Source of the DNA: Acidobacteriota bacterium
GTDB taxonomy: Bacteria > Acidobacteriota > UBA6911 > RPQK01 > JADFOI01
Direction of reading: 5' to 3'
Assembly (NCBI GenBank): GCA_030624355.1
Contig: JAUXKG010000140.1
Location: forward strand, 1-6,711
DNA: 6,711 bases
The position numbers and the translations under genes are program-made. The notes under the pieces were generated by a model that did no database searches, was not told where the DNA came from, and saw only the letters and a program-made list of their open reading frames with translations. Numbering within the stretch: position 1 is the stretch's first letter; each line of letters opens with the position of its first letter. This document shows positions 1 to 6,510 of this stretch, in pieces.

Positions 1-69
1 ATGTGAGTCTTAATGTCTAGAAAGTGGACCTTTCAGGCCCCTATCAATCACTTCGAAAGGCTCCGACAC

Positions 70-90
70 AAAAAATAAAAAAAAATATTA
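70..90. other. A-rich tract (T-rich on the minus strand)
   Basis: Nearly uninterrupted A on the plus strand with two single T interruptions, ending in TATTA. It lies about 75 nt past the stop of the minus-strand M28 gene, so on that strand it is a U-rich run. I see no stable GC stem immediately before it, so a classical intrinsic terminator is not supported. On the plus strand it could equally be an UP-like or bent-DNA element. The rest of 1-164 holds no gene I can support. Confidence 0.3.
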
Positions 91-164
91 CCGATAGGAG
101 AGGGACAAATGTGCTTTTCAGAAGGCCCCGGATCTCAAAGCTGCCGGCCGGCAACGGGCTACAA

Positions 165-1079
165 CTAACGTTCTAGATACTGGCTGATTTCCGCCAGACT
201 GGAGAGCACGACGTTGCCTACGGCCGTCAGGTTCCGAGCCGACAGTTTGTCGAGTGTGTCCTCCTGGCGATGCCAGTGTTCGTAGTTCAGGTTGACGATG
301 TCGATCACTGGTATCCCCTCTTCGGCAAAAGGAAGATGGTCATCCTCGGCCGCTATGTTTCCCCGTTTCAGAAAGATCCCGCTATGGCCCATCTGAGCCG
401 CCTTGTTCCAGATGATCTCATTGAGCCATGGGCTCGAATTTAGATCCCGAAGCAGTCGGAGGTTTTTGTCACCCACCATGTCCAGCAGAATCAGGGCGGA
501 AATCTTGGATAGTTCACCGCTTCGCTTGAGCATTCTCACAAATTCCCGGCTTCCGTACAGGCTGTCGATGCGGGTCCACTCCTGAAACGATTCCTCTCCG
601 TCGAAGAAAACCAGCCAGAGAGAATGCCGGGTCGGGTTGTTGTCGACCAGAACTCGTGCTAATTCGAGCAGCAGTGCACTGCTGGAACCGCTGTCGTTAG
701 CTCCAACAAAAGGAAAGTTCTCGAAAAACTTGCTGTCGTAGTGGCTGGCCAGAATGATGACTGATTCCCGCTCGCCCTTGATAACCGTCCAGACATTGTT
801 CATCTCCAGGCGGCCCTGTGGGGTGGTGGGATGAAAGGTGTGTGTTTGAACTTCTAAACCGAATGAGCTGATCTGCTGTGCCAGGTATTGAGCCACCTGT
901 TTCTGGGAGTCACTGCCGGCCGGGTGAGGGCCGTTTGAGACGATTTTGTCCACGTGTTGCATGACCTTGTCGCCGTCGACCAGGGTGAGATCAGCCGATG
1001 TATTCAGACAGGACAGCAGCAGGCTGCCCAGGAGTCCCAAAGCGGGCAGGCTGAATGAGGCGAATTTCGATCCCGACAT
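165..1079 (-). CDS. Lipoprotein glutaminyl-peptide cyclotransferase-like M28 family metallohydrolase
   Basis: Predicted zinc enzyme that cyclises N-terminal glutamine to pyroglutamate, or a related M28 aminopeptidase, on the periplasmic side of a membrane. Counting from the ATG at 1079 the protein has 304 residues. A hydrophobic signal segment ends in a lipobox-like LLSC with Cys24, so lipid anchoring by Lgt and Lsp is likely. The M28 core follows in the order seen in animal glutaminyl cyclases: ASHYDSK, GANDSG (Asp129, metal), FFDGEE (Glu162 catalytic, Glu163 metal), DSLYGSR, LLDMVGD (Asp200), EDDHLPF (Asp247) and HWH (His270, metal). The DSLYGSR block after FFDGEE and the single metal set favour a cyclase over a di-zinc aminopeptidase. 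A longer frame from a TTG at 1097 exists, but only the 1079 ATG has a good ribosome binding site. The gene is transcribed away from the EF-G gene. Family call is strong; cyclase rather than peptidase activity is inferred. Confidence 0.88.
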   Translation of the reverse strand: MSGSKFASFSLPALGLLGSLLLSCLNTSADLTLVDGDKVMQHVDKIVSNGPHPAGSDSQKQVAQYLAQQISSFGLEVQTHTFHPTTPQGRLEMNNVWTVIKGERESVIILASHYDSKFFENFPFVGANDSGSSSALLLELARVLVDNNPTRHSLWLVFFDGEESFQEWTRIDSLYGSREFVRMLKRSGELSKISALILLDMVGDKNLRLLRDLNSSPWLNEIIWNKAAQMGHSGIFLKRGNIAAEDDHLPFAEEGIPVIDIVNLNYEHWHRQEDTLDKLSARNLTAVGNVVLSSLAEISQYLER

Positions 1080-1086
1080 GACGTGA

Positions 1087-1093
1087 TCCTTTT
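1087..1093 (-). promoter_or_regulatory. Ribosome binding site that sets the M28 gene start
   Basis: On the minus strand AAAAGGA ends 7 nt before the ATG at 1079. The alternative in-frame TTG at 1097 lies upstream of this motif and has no purine-rich site of its own, so translation most likely starts at 1079 and the protein loses the six residues MQKDHV. Confidence 0.65.
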
Positions 1094-1120
1094 GCAAAGT
1101 CTATGACGCTATGTTACATT
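1092..1120 (+). promoter_or_regulatory. Possible sigma70-type promoter for the EF-G gene
   Basis: TTGCAA (1092-1097) and TACATT (1115-1120) are separated by 17 bp and each match the consensus hexamers at four of six positions. They lie in the 75-bp gap between the divergent M28 and EF-G genes, 34 bp upstream of the EF-G start codon. Matches of this quality occur by chance and acidobacterial promoters are poorly characterised, so this is only a candidate. I found no equally good promoter in the opposite direction. Confidence 0.28.
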
Positions 1121-1154
1121 CTGCCCTCGAAATATACCCCACGAAGGAGCATTT

Positions 1155-3248
1155 ATGAAGGTATTTGACAGCGAGCAGATTCGCAATATCGCCCTTGCTG
1201 GTCATGGAGACTCGGGAAAAACTTCTCTGGTGAGTGCCCTCCTTTATTCGGCTGGAGCTGTCAACCGTCTGGGTCGTGTGGAAGACGGAAATACGGTCAC
1301 TGACTGTGATGAAGATGAGATTGAACGCCAGATCACCATTAACACGTCTTTGGCTCATCTGGAGTGGCAGGGGATCAAGATCAATCTCTTGGACACCCCC
1401 GGCTACCGAACCTTCATCCTGGACACCAAGGCCTCGATGGTGGCGGCTGAGACTGCGATGGTGGTTGTGGATGCGACAACCGGAGTTGAAGTGCAGACGG
1501 AACGGGTCTGGTCCTTTGCCGAGGGGTTCCAAATGCCCAGGGTAGTGGTGCTTAACAAACTGGATCGAGAGCGGGCCAGATTCAGCCGGAGCCTGGAATC
1601 CCTACAGAGTGGTTTGGGGCGCACCGTGACGCCCGTTCAGCTTCCCATTGGAGAGGAAAAGGATTTTCGGGGAGTGGTGGATCTGATTCGTGGGAAGGCC
1701 TATGTCTACGAGACGGACGGGAGCGGAAAATTTAAGGAGGAAACCATTCCCGACGAGCTTCAGTCGGAAGCGGCGACGCGTCGTGAGCAGTTGATTGAAA
1801 TGATTGCTGAGAGCGATGACGGGTTGATGGAAAAGTTCTTTGAATCCGGCACGCTGTCCGATGAAGATCTGCTCCGGGGACTGCGCAAGTCTGTGCAGTC
1901 GAGCAGCATTTTCCCGATGTTTTGTGTGTCTTCGACTTCCAACTGTGGAACCAAACAGCTTCTGGACTGGATAGTGGACTTGCTCCCCAATCCGCTGGAG
2001 CGAGCCGTATTGCCCATCGTGGATGCTGAGAGCAAGGAGCATAAGGATACTCAGATCCAAAAGGACGGCCCCACAGCCGTTTTCGTATTCAAAACTCTGG
2101 CGGATCCCTTTGCCGGGCGAATCAATCTGGCGAAGGTGATCTCGGGAACGCTGAAATCCGATGTCACGTTGAAGAATCTCAACAAGGACACGGACGAGCG
2201 TGTGGGGACGCTGCAGGTCATGCAGGGAAAGACGAACGAGGCAGTTCCAGAGGCTCGCGCTGGAGACATTTGTGCCCTCTTTAAACTCAAGGAAACCGTC
2301 ACGGGGAACACGCTGACTGATGGAAACTTTGGAGCGTTCTTCAGGGAAGTGGAGTTTCCCGAGCCTGCGATCAGCTTTGCCATCGAGCCGAAGTCCCGGG
2401 GTGACGAGGACAAGATGGGCCACGCCCTCGCCCGGTTGCTCGAAGAGGATCCCTCTTTGAGGTTTCGGCGGGACGCGCAGACCAATGAGTTCTTACTGTC
2501 CGGAAGTGGGCAGCTTCACATTGAGGTGGCGGTCGGCAAATTGAAGAAGAAGTTTGGGGTTGAGGTTATCCTGAAGACTCCCAAGGTTCCCTATCACGAG
2601 ACCATCACCGGCACGGCGGAGGTGCAGGGCAGACATAAGAAGCAGACCGGTGGGCATGGGCAATTCGGTGACTGCAAGATCAAGGTCGAGCCGCTGAGTC
2701 GAGATGCGGGGTTCGAGTTTGTGAACAAGATTGTCGGTGGTGCCATCCCCAGAAACTACATTCCCGCCGTGGAGAAGGGAATCGTGGAGGCGGCTGAGAA
2801 GGGTTTTTTGGCCGGTTATCCTGTTGTGGACTTCAAGGTGATTCTCCATGACGGCAGCTACCACAATGTGGATTCCTCCGAAATGGCTTTCAAGATTGCC
2901 GGAGCGATAGCCTTTAGAAAGGCCATGGAGAAGTGCAAGCCCGTACTGCTGGAGCCTATCATGGCAGTGGAGATCTATGTTCCCGAAGAGAGCGCGGGTG
3001 ACATCATGGGTGAACTGAATGGTCGCCGGGGCCGCATCCTGGGGATGGACGTTAAAGGGAGCATGCAGGTGGTTCGGGCGCAAGTTCCGCTGGCTGAAAT
3101 GCTCAACTATGCTCCCACATTGACTTCCATGACCGGGGGACGCGGAAATTATCACATGGAGTCATCCCACTATGACATTGTTCCCCAGCAGCTGGTCGAG
3201 CGAATCGTCGCTGAGGCGCGGCAGGAGAAGGAAGAAAAGAGCGCCTGA
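1155..3248 (+). CDS. fusA: Translation elongation factor G, EF-G II-type variant
   Basis: GTPase of the EF-G family, which drives tRNA-mRNA translocation and, in some members, ribosome recycling. At 697 residues it has full family length. G1 P-loop GHGDSGKT (16-23), switch I RQITI (59-63), G3 DTPGY (80-84), G4 NKLD (134-137) and a G5-like CVSS (257-260) mark the GTPase domain. Domain II spans roughly 305-395 and domain III 400-480. Domain IV includes GGHGQFGD (499-506) and the tip GSYHNVDSSEMAFK with His570. Domain V follows from about 602 (PIMAVEIYVPEE). The G3 motif has Tyr84 where canonical EF-G has the catalytic histidine of DTPGH, and the P-loop is not the usual GHIDAGKT; both fit the EF-G II group rather than the housekeeping factor. 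AAGGAG at 1144-1149, 5 nt before the ATG, supports the start. A second, canonical EF-G gene elsewhere in the genome is expected but not visible here. Confidence 0.93.
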   Translation: MKVFDSEQIRNIALAGHGDSGKTSLVSALLYSAGAVNRLGRVEDGNTVTDCDEDEIERQITINTSLAHLEWQGIKINLLDTPGYRTFILDTKASMVAAETAMVVVDATTGVEVQTERVWSFAEGFQMPRVVVLNKLDRERARFSRSLESLQSGLGRTVTPVQLPIGEEKDFRGVVDLIRGKAYVYETDGSGKFKEETIPDELQSEAATRREQLIEMIAESDDGLMEKFFESGTLSDEDLLRGLRKSVQSSSIFPMFCVSSTSNCGTKQLLDWIVDLLPNPLERAVLPIVDAESKEHKDTQIQKDGPTAVFVFKTLADPFAGRINLAKVISGTLKSDVTLKNLNKDTDERVGTLQVMQGKTNEAVPEARAGDICALFKLKETVTGNTLTDGNFGAFFREVEFPEPAISFAIEPKSRGDEDKMGHALARLLEEDPSLRFRRDAQTNEFLLSGSGQLHIEVAVGKLKKKFGVEVILKTPKVPYHETITGTAEVQGRHKKQTGGHGQFGDCKIKVEPLSRDAGFEFVNKIVGGAIPRNYIPAVEKGIVEAAEKGFLAGYPVVDFKVILHDGSYHNVDSSEMAFKIAGAIAFRKAMEKCKPVLLEPIMAVEIYVPEESAGDIMGELNGRRGRILGMDVKGSMQVVRAQVPLAEMLNYAPTLTSMTGGRGNYHMESSHYDIVPQQLVERIVAEARQEKEEKSA

Positions 3249-3340
3249 GTTCACCTATTCGGCACTGATGCAACTCTGCGGCGGTGAGCACGTCAGAGTA
3301 GAGTGACGCAGTCTGCTGAAAGCGGGAGCACTCGAGCATC

Positions 3341-4141
3341 ATGTTTCCAAAAATTGCCGAATTGGGACCGATCACCCTTCACTCCTATGGGCTCTTGCTG
3401 GCCACCGCCTTTCTGCTGGCTATTGTCCTGACGGCTCGCCTGGCCGAGCAGAAGGGTGTCTCGAGAAACCGCAGCTGGGATCTAGGCTTCGTGATCATCG
3501 TGTCTGCCGTCCTGGGAGCCAAGGTTCTGATGGTCTTGAGCGACCTGGAAGGATTTATGAACCGGCCGTCCCGTTTGATCTCCGCAGAGTTCTGGCAGGC
3601 GGGGGGTGTTTTCTACGGTGGACTGATCGGGGCGGCAGTCGGCGCCCTTTTCTACTCCCGGAGATCCCGTGATCTGGAGTTTTGGACCATGGCAGATGCG
3701 GCTGCGCCGGCCATCGCGCTGGGACAGTCGATTGGGCGGTTGGGCTGTTTCGCGGCCGGCTGCGACTACGGTAGGTCAACGGATCTTCCCTGGGCGGTTA
3801 CCTTCACCAGCGAGTATGCTCACAGGTTCGTGGGGGTGCCGATCGGGATTCCTCTGCATCCATCACAGATCTATGAGTCGATGGTCACTTTTGGTCTTTT
3901 CCTGTTTCTCCTCTGGACCTATCAGAGAAGACGATTCACTGGCCAGATCTTCTGCATCTATCTGTTCCTCTATGGAGTGACGCGATTTGGTTTGGAGTTC
4001 TTTCGCGGAGATGCCGATCGCGGGTTTGTGCTGAACGGTCTTTTCTCGACCTCACAGTTCATCAGCCTCCTGATCGTACCGGCTTCGATAGTGATCTATC
4101 TCTACCTTCGAAGAGGTGCCCCCCAAGCGACCCGTGGCTGA
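3341..4141 (+). CDS. lgt: Phosphatidylglycerol--prolipoprotein diacylglyceryl transferase (Lgt)
   Basis: Inner-membrane enzyme that moves a diacylglyceryl group from phosphatidylglycerol to the lipobox cysteine of prolipoproteins, the first step of lipoprotein maturation. The 266-residue protein is strongly hydrophobic, with about seven membrane segments beginning at residue 14. Visible Lgt motifs are FYGGLIG (91-97), the signature GRLGCFAAGCDYG (132-144), HPSQIYE (173-179) and RFGLEFFRGD (215-224). Arg133 and Arg215 fall in conserved arginine positions of the family. The first motif has Tyr92 where E. coli Lgt has the histidine of FHGGL. The ATG has only a weak, distant GGGAG (3324-3328, 12 nt away). 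The 92-bp gap after the EF-G gene contains no clear promoter or terminator, while the 3' end overlaps the next gene. The lipobox protein at 165-1079 is a plausible substrate. Confidence 0.95.
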   Translation: MFPKIAELGPITLHSYGLLLATAFLLAIVLTARLAEQKGVSRNRSWDLGFVIIVSAVLGAKVLMVLSDLEGFMNRPSRLISAEFWQAGGVFYGGLIGAAVGALFYSRRSRDLEFWTMADAAAPAIALGQSIGRLGCFAAGCDYGRSTDLPWAVTFTSEYAHRFVGVPIGIPLHPSQIYESMVTFGLFLFLLWTYQRRRFTGQIFCIYLFLYGVTRFGLEFFRGDADRGFVLNGLFSTSQFISLLIVPASIVIYLYLRRGAPQATRG

Positions 4142-5075
4142 AAGAATCGTTCTGAAAGTCAGTGAGGAGGAAGCGGGACAAAGGCTGGATGTCTTTTTGT
4201 CAGGCAAGATCGGGCAGGCCAGCCGCAGCACCATTCGGCGCTGGATTGACTCGGGTCACGTCACGGTCCGGGCTCAGGCGGCCAAGGCCAGTCGCCGGGT
4301 CAAGAGGGCTGAGGAGATCCGTGTCACTCCCGCCCCTCCCGAGCCTCTTGATCTGCTGCCGGAGCCCATTCCCCTAAACATCGTCCATGAGGACAATGAT
4401 CTGATCGTGGTGGACAAATCGGCGGGATTGGTGGTTCACCCGGGTGCGGGGAACAGGCAGGGCACGCTTGCGAATGCGCTGCTGTATCACTTTGAACAGA
4501 TCAGCCGTTCCCATGGCATCCGTCCGGGAATCGTGCATCGCCTGGACAAGGCGACTTCAGGGTTGCTGGTGATCGCCAAAAACGAGCAGGTACAGGAGTT
4601 TCTGGCAGCACAGTTCAAGCAGAGGGAGGTGGAAAAGATCTACCTGTCTCTGGTCTACGGCCGACTGAAAAAGAAGCAGGGAGTGGTGGATGTCTCGCTG
4701 GGTCGCGATCGTCGGGCCCGCACCAAGATTTCAACACGCAGCCAACGGGCCCGGCAGGCAGTGACCCATTATCAGGTCATTCACTGCTACTCAGATTTCA
4801 CCTATGTGCAGGTCATCCCGCATACCGGGCGCACCCACCAGATTCGAGTTCATTTTCAACATCTGGGACATCCTGTGGTGGGTGATGACAAGTACGGCAA
4901 GACAGCTTTCAGGCAAGTGGAGAATCCGGACTTATGCCTGGCCATTCGGGACTTGGACCGTCATTTTCTTCATGCCTTCCGCCTCTCTTTTCTTCATCCT
5001 GGTACCAAACAGAAAGTCTCTTTTGAAGCCCCTCTTCCCGAAGAACTTGCAGCCTTCCTTTCGGCTCTGGGATAA
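4116..5075 (+). CDS. rluD: RluA-family 23S rRNA pseudouridine synthase, RluD type
   Basis: Cytoplasmic enzyme that isomerises uridines of 23S rRNA to pseudouridine; RluD modifies helix 69. The 319-residue protein has an N-terminal S4 RNA-binding domain at about 15-70 (EEEAGQRLDVFLS, then RSTIRRWIDSGHVTV). The catalytic domain follows, with GLVVHPGAGN (104-113), the active-site motif HRLDKATSG (141-149, catalytic Asp144), TGRTHQIRVH (237-246) and HPVVGDDKYG (252-261). The S4 domain and the VVHPGAGN block favour RluD over RluA or RluC, but the exact target uridines are inferred. The frame opens with GTG at 4116, overlapping lgt by 26 bp. A second GTG at 4134 would give an 8-bp overlap and a 313-residue protein. 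Neither has a good ribosome binding site, which suggests translation coupled to lgt. The next gene starts 7 bp after the stop. Confidence 0.92.
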   Translation: MPPKRPVAERIVLKVSEEEAGQRLDVFLSGKIGQASRSTIRRWIDSGHVTVRAQAAKASRRVKRAEEIRVTPAPPEPLDLLPEPIPLNIVHEDNDLIVVDKSAGLVVHPGAGNRQGTLANALLYHFEQISRSHGIRPGIVHRLDKATSGLLVIAKNEQVQEFLAAQFKQREVEKIYLSLVYGRLKKKQGVVDVSLGRDRRARTKISTRSQRARQAVTHYQVIHCYSDFTYVQVIPHTGRTHQIRVHFQHLGHPVVGDDKYGKTAFRQVENPDLCLAIRDLDRHFLHAFRLSFLHPGTKQKVSFEAPLPEELAAFLSALG

Positions 5076-5082
5076 TCATTTG

Positions 5083-6009
5083 ATGCTGAAGAGCCGAACC
5101 GGTTTGTTCATGTTGTTCTTTTGCCTGGGTGGTTTCTCCCTGGGGGCTCAGGAAGATTCGGATCAGGAGAAGCCGGGAGTCTCTTTTCGAGTTGAGGTGG
5201 AAGCGGTCAATGTGCTGGTGGCGGTCCATGACGAGAAGACCGGTCTGTTCGTGACCAGCCTGACGGTAGATGATTTTGAGATCTACGAGGATGGAGCCCG
5301 TCAGGAGATCACCAATTTTTCTCAGCAAACCGGGCTGCCCTTGACGATCGCCCTGTGTGTGGATACCAGTGCCAGTGTGAAACTCAAGCTGGGCTTTGAA
5401 AAGGAGGCGGCTATTGATTTTCTGTTTTCGGTGGTGCGGCCTATTGACCAGGCATTACTGCTTGAATTCGACACCGGGGTGACGCTGCTTCATGATTTCA
5501 CCTCCAATCCCAACGATTTGGTCCGGGAGATCGAATCATTGAAGGCTGGCGGGGGAACTTCTCTGTACGACGCCGTCTACCTGGTCTCCGAGCAGAAGAT
5601 GATGCAGGAGTCGGGACGCAAGGCCCTGGTTATTCTCTCGGATGGAGCCGATCTCACCAGTACGCATACCTTTGAGGATGCCCTGCGAATGGCCTATCGG
5701 TCAGAGGTGGCGGTCTATGCCATCAGCACCACGCGTTTTGGTGCTGACATCGATCACGAAGGGGACAACGCGCTGAAGCAGTTGACCGAAACCACTGGGG
5801 GTAAGGCCTTCTTTCCTTTCTCCACCTCGCAGCTCGGTAAAGCTTTCAGCAGTATCGATCAGGAGCTGCGCAGCCAGTACAATCTGGCTTATGTTCCCAC
5901 CAACAGAAGGCCGGATGGTACGCTTCGCAAGATTCGGGTGAAGGTGGTTCGGAAAAATGTTCGGCTTCGATATCGAAAGGGCTATTTTGCCCCACTGGAC
6001 ACGGATTAA
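5083..6009 (+). CDS. Secreted VWFA-related domain protein, acidobacterial type
   Basis: A 308-residue exported protein. Residues 1-22 form a signal peptide (Lys3, Arg5, a hydrophobic core and a likely cleavage after SLGA). Cys14 follows Phe, so it is not a lipobox. Residues 33-80 form a short beta-rich region with VEAVNVLVAVHD and LTVDDFEIYEDG. The VWFA domain then runs from about 86 to 265 with a complete MIDAS site: DTSAS (Asp94, Ser96, Ser98), Thr159 in GGGTSLYDA and Asp187 in SDGAD. The tail YNLAYVPTNRRPDGTLRKI and LRYRKGYFAP is typical of the VWFA-related acidobacterial family (TIGR03436). The biochemical role of that family is not established; metal-dependent protein binding is inferred. 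The frame stays open back into rluD, but the ATG at 5083 with GGGA at 5069-5072 and a signal peptide directly after it is the sensible start. It is probably the last gene of the lgt-rluD transcript. Confidence 0.88.
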   Translation: MLKSRTGLFMLFFCLGGFSLGAQEDSDQEKPGVSFRVEVEAVNVLVAVHDEKTGLFVTSLTVDDFEIYEDGARQEITNFSQQTGLPLTIALCVDTSASVKLKLGFEKEAAIDFLFSVVRPIDQALLLEFDTGVTLLHDFTSNPNDLVREIESLKAGGGTSLYDAVYLVSEQKMMQESGRKALVILSDGADLTSTHTFEDALRMAYRSEVAVYAISTTRFGADIDHEGDNALKQLTETTGGKAFFPFSTSQLGKAFSSIDQELRSQYNLAYVPTNRRPDGTLRKIRVKVVRKNVRLRYRKGYFAPLDTD

Positions 6010-6043
6010 CACGGAGTCAGGAAACGGGAATTAACACGGATTA
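5999..6043. repeat. Short direct repeats of a 10-bp unit ACACGGATTA
   Basis: Full copies of ACACGGATTA lie at 5999-6008 and 6034-6043. A partial copy (ACACGGA) directly follows the first at 6009-6015, and ATTA at 6030-6033 directly precedes the last. The 11-mer ATTAACACGGA is thus present twice (6005-6015 and 6030-6040). The first copy overlaps the 3' end of the VWFA gene and supplies its last Thr and Asp codons and the TAA stop. No inverted symmetry suggests a terminator. Confidence 0.6.
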
Positions 6044-6098
6044 GTGGGTAGCGCGGTCAGGTAGTCAGGGAAAATGAACACGTTGTAGCTTGGTCCCC

Positions 6099-6128
6099 TG
6101 TCAGCTGTCAGCGGCCATAGTCAGCTGT
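6099..6128. repeat. TGTCAGC tandem pair and repeated GTCAGCTGT
   Basis: TGTCAGC occurs twice in tandem (6099-6105 and 6106-6112), and the 9-mer GTCAGCTGT occurs at 6100-6108 and again at 6120-6128, a 20-bp offset. Each 9-mer contains the palindrome CAGCTG. Related GTCAGG words occur at 6016, 6056 and 6064. It looks like a small simple-sequence repeat; a function is not evident. Confidence 0.45.
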
Positions 6129-6217
6129 AGGTTCGGATCATCTCTCTGTATCTATTTGCCTCTTCTGATTTCCTCGACTACGCTCCCTACCGCCCTTCGA
6201 GCTCGTTTCCAGAGTAG

Positions 6218-6469
6218 CTGAGGACCTGTCGACTTACGGCTGGGATGCCTCAAGGAAAACTTGTGCAGCTGTTAGGGGTGGATGAAAGCACAGTGGCGGG
6301 GTGGGAGCAGGGAAGGCACAGACCAGAGAAAAGAAATCAGTTGAAAATCCAGAAATTCTTTTGTTCCTGTGATCCGGCAGGCCAACCGTTCCACTGGTCC
6401 GTATTACGGCTCCGATCAGTTTCCGGTAAGGGCGTTATACGCCCAAGTGGGCGAAGGGGCGGTTGCTGA
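6218..6469 (+). pseudogene. Remnant of a small XRE-type helix-turn-helix protein
   Basis: The frame shows a clear Cro/C1 (XRE) DNA-binding helix-turn-helix: MPQGKLVQLLGV, then DESTVAGWEQGRHRPEK (recognition helix with the W-E-x-G turn), then a helix LKIQKFF. The first ATG is at 6245, which would remove helix 1. However, codons 6218-6244 upstream of it read LRTCRLTAG, which matches the usual helix-1 pattern LRxxRLxxGM of these proteins. That segment is directly preceded by an in-frame TAG at 6215-6217, and no ATG, GTG or TTG lies between the TAG and 6245. The ATG has no Shine-Dalgarno motif. After FFCSCDP the sequence becomes low-complexity and unlike a protein domain before the TGA at 6467-6469. 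I read it as a decayed transcriptional regulator fragment; a short functional protein is possible but less likely. Confidence 0.5.
6430..6453. repeat. Two overlapping, mutually exclusive short hairpins
   Basis: GGGCGT (6430-6435) pairs with ACGCCC (6439-6444) around a 3-nt loop. CGCCC (6440-6444) can instead pair with GGGCG (6449-6453) around AAGT. The middle CGCCC is shared, so only one stem can form at a time. No T-run follows, so neither is a standard terminator. They overlap the 3' end of the helix-turn-helix remnant. Confidence 0.4.
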
Positions 6470-6510
6470 CGAGCGAGTCTAGGTTCAATATGTTCGCTAG
6501 AATGGACCCA

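Noticed and set aside
142..153. 12-bp palindrome TGCCGGCCGGCA just past the M28 stop.
   Set aside because: A perfect palindrome can form only a short stem, and no T-run follows on the minus strand, so it does not support a terminator.
109..168. A 19-codon ORF (MCFSEGPGSQ...) with a good AGGAG upstream at 96-100 and an A-rich tract before it.
   Set aside because: Too short to judge, no recognisable features, and it runs convergently into the stop of the M28 gene; the ribosome-site match alone is weak evidence.
1602..2423. Long minus-strand open frame of 273 codons inside the EF-G gene, and a similar 220-codon frame at 2493-3155.
   Set aside because: Both are antisense shadows of a clear EF-G gene; their translations show no domain pattern or ribosome binding site.
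3273..3299. ACTCTG / CAGAGT 6-bp inverted repeat between the EF-G gene and lgt.
   Set aside because: 15-nt loop, short arms and no T-run; not enough for a terminator or regulatory element.
4804..5082. Upstream in-frame extension of the VWFA reading frame into rluD.
   Set aside because: This part is out of frame with a well-supported RluD domain, and a signal peptide begins exactly at the 5083 ATG.
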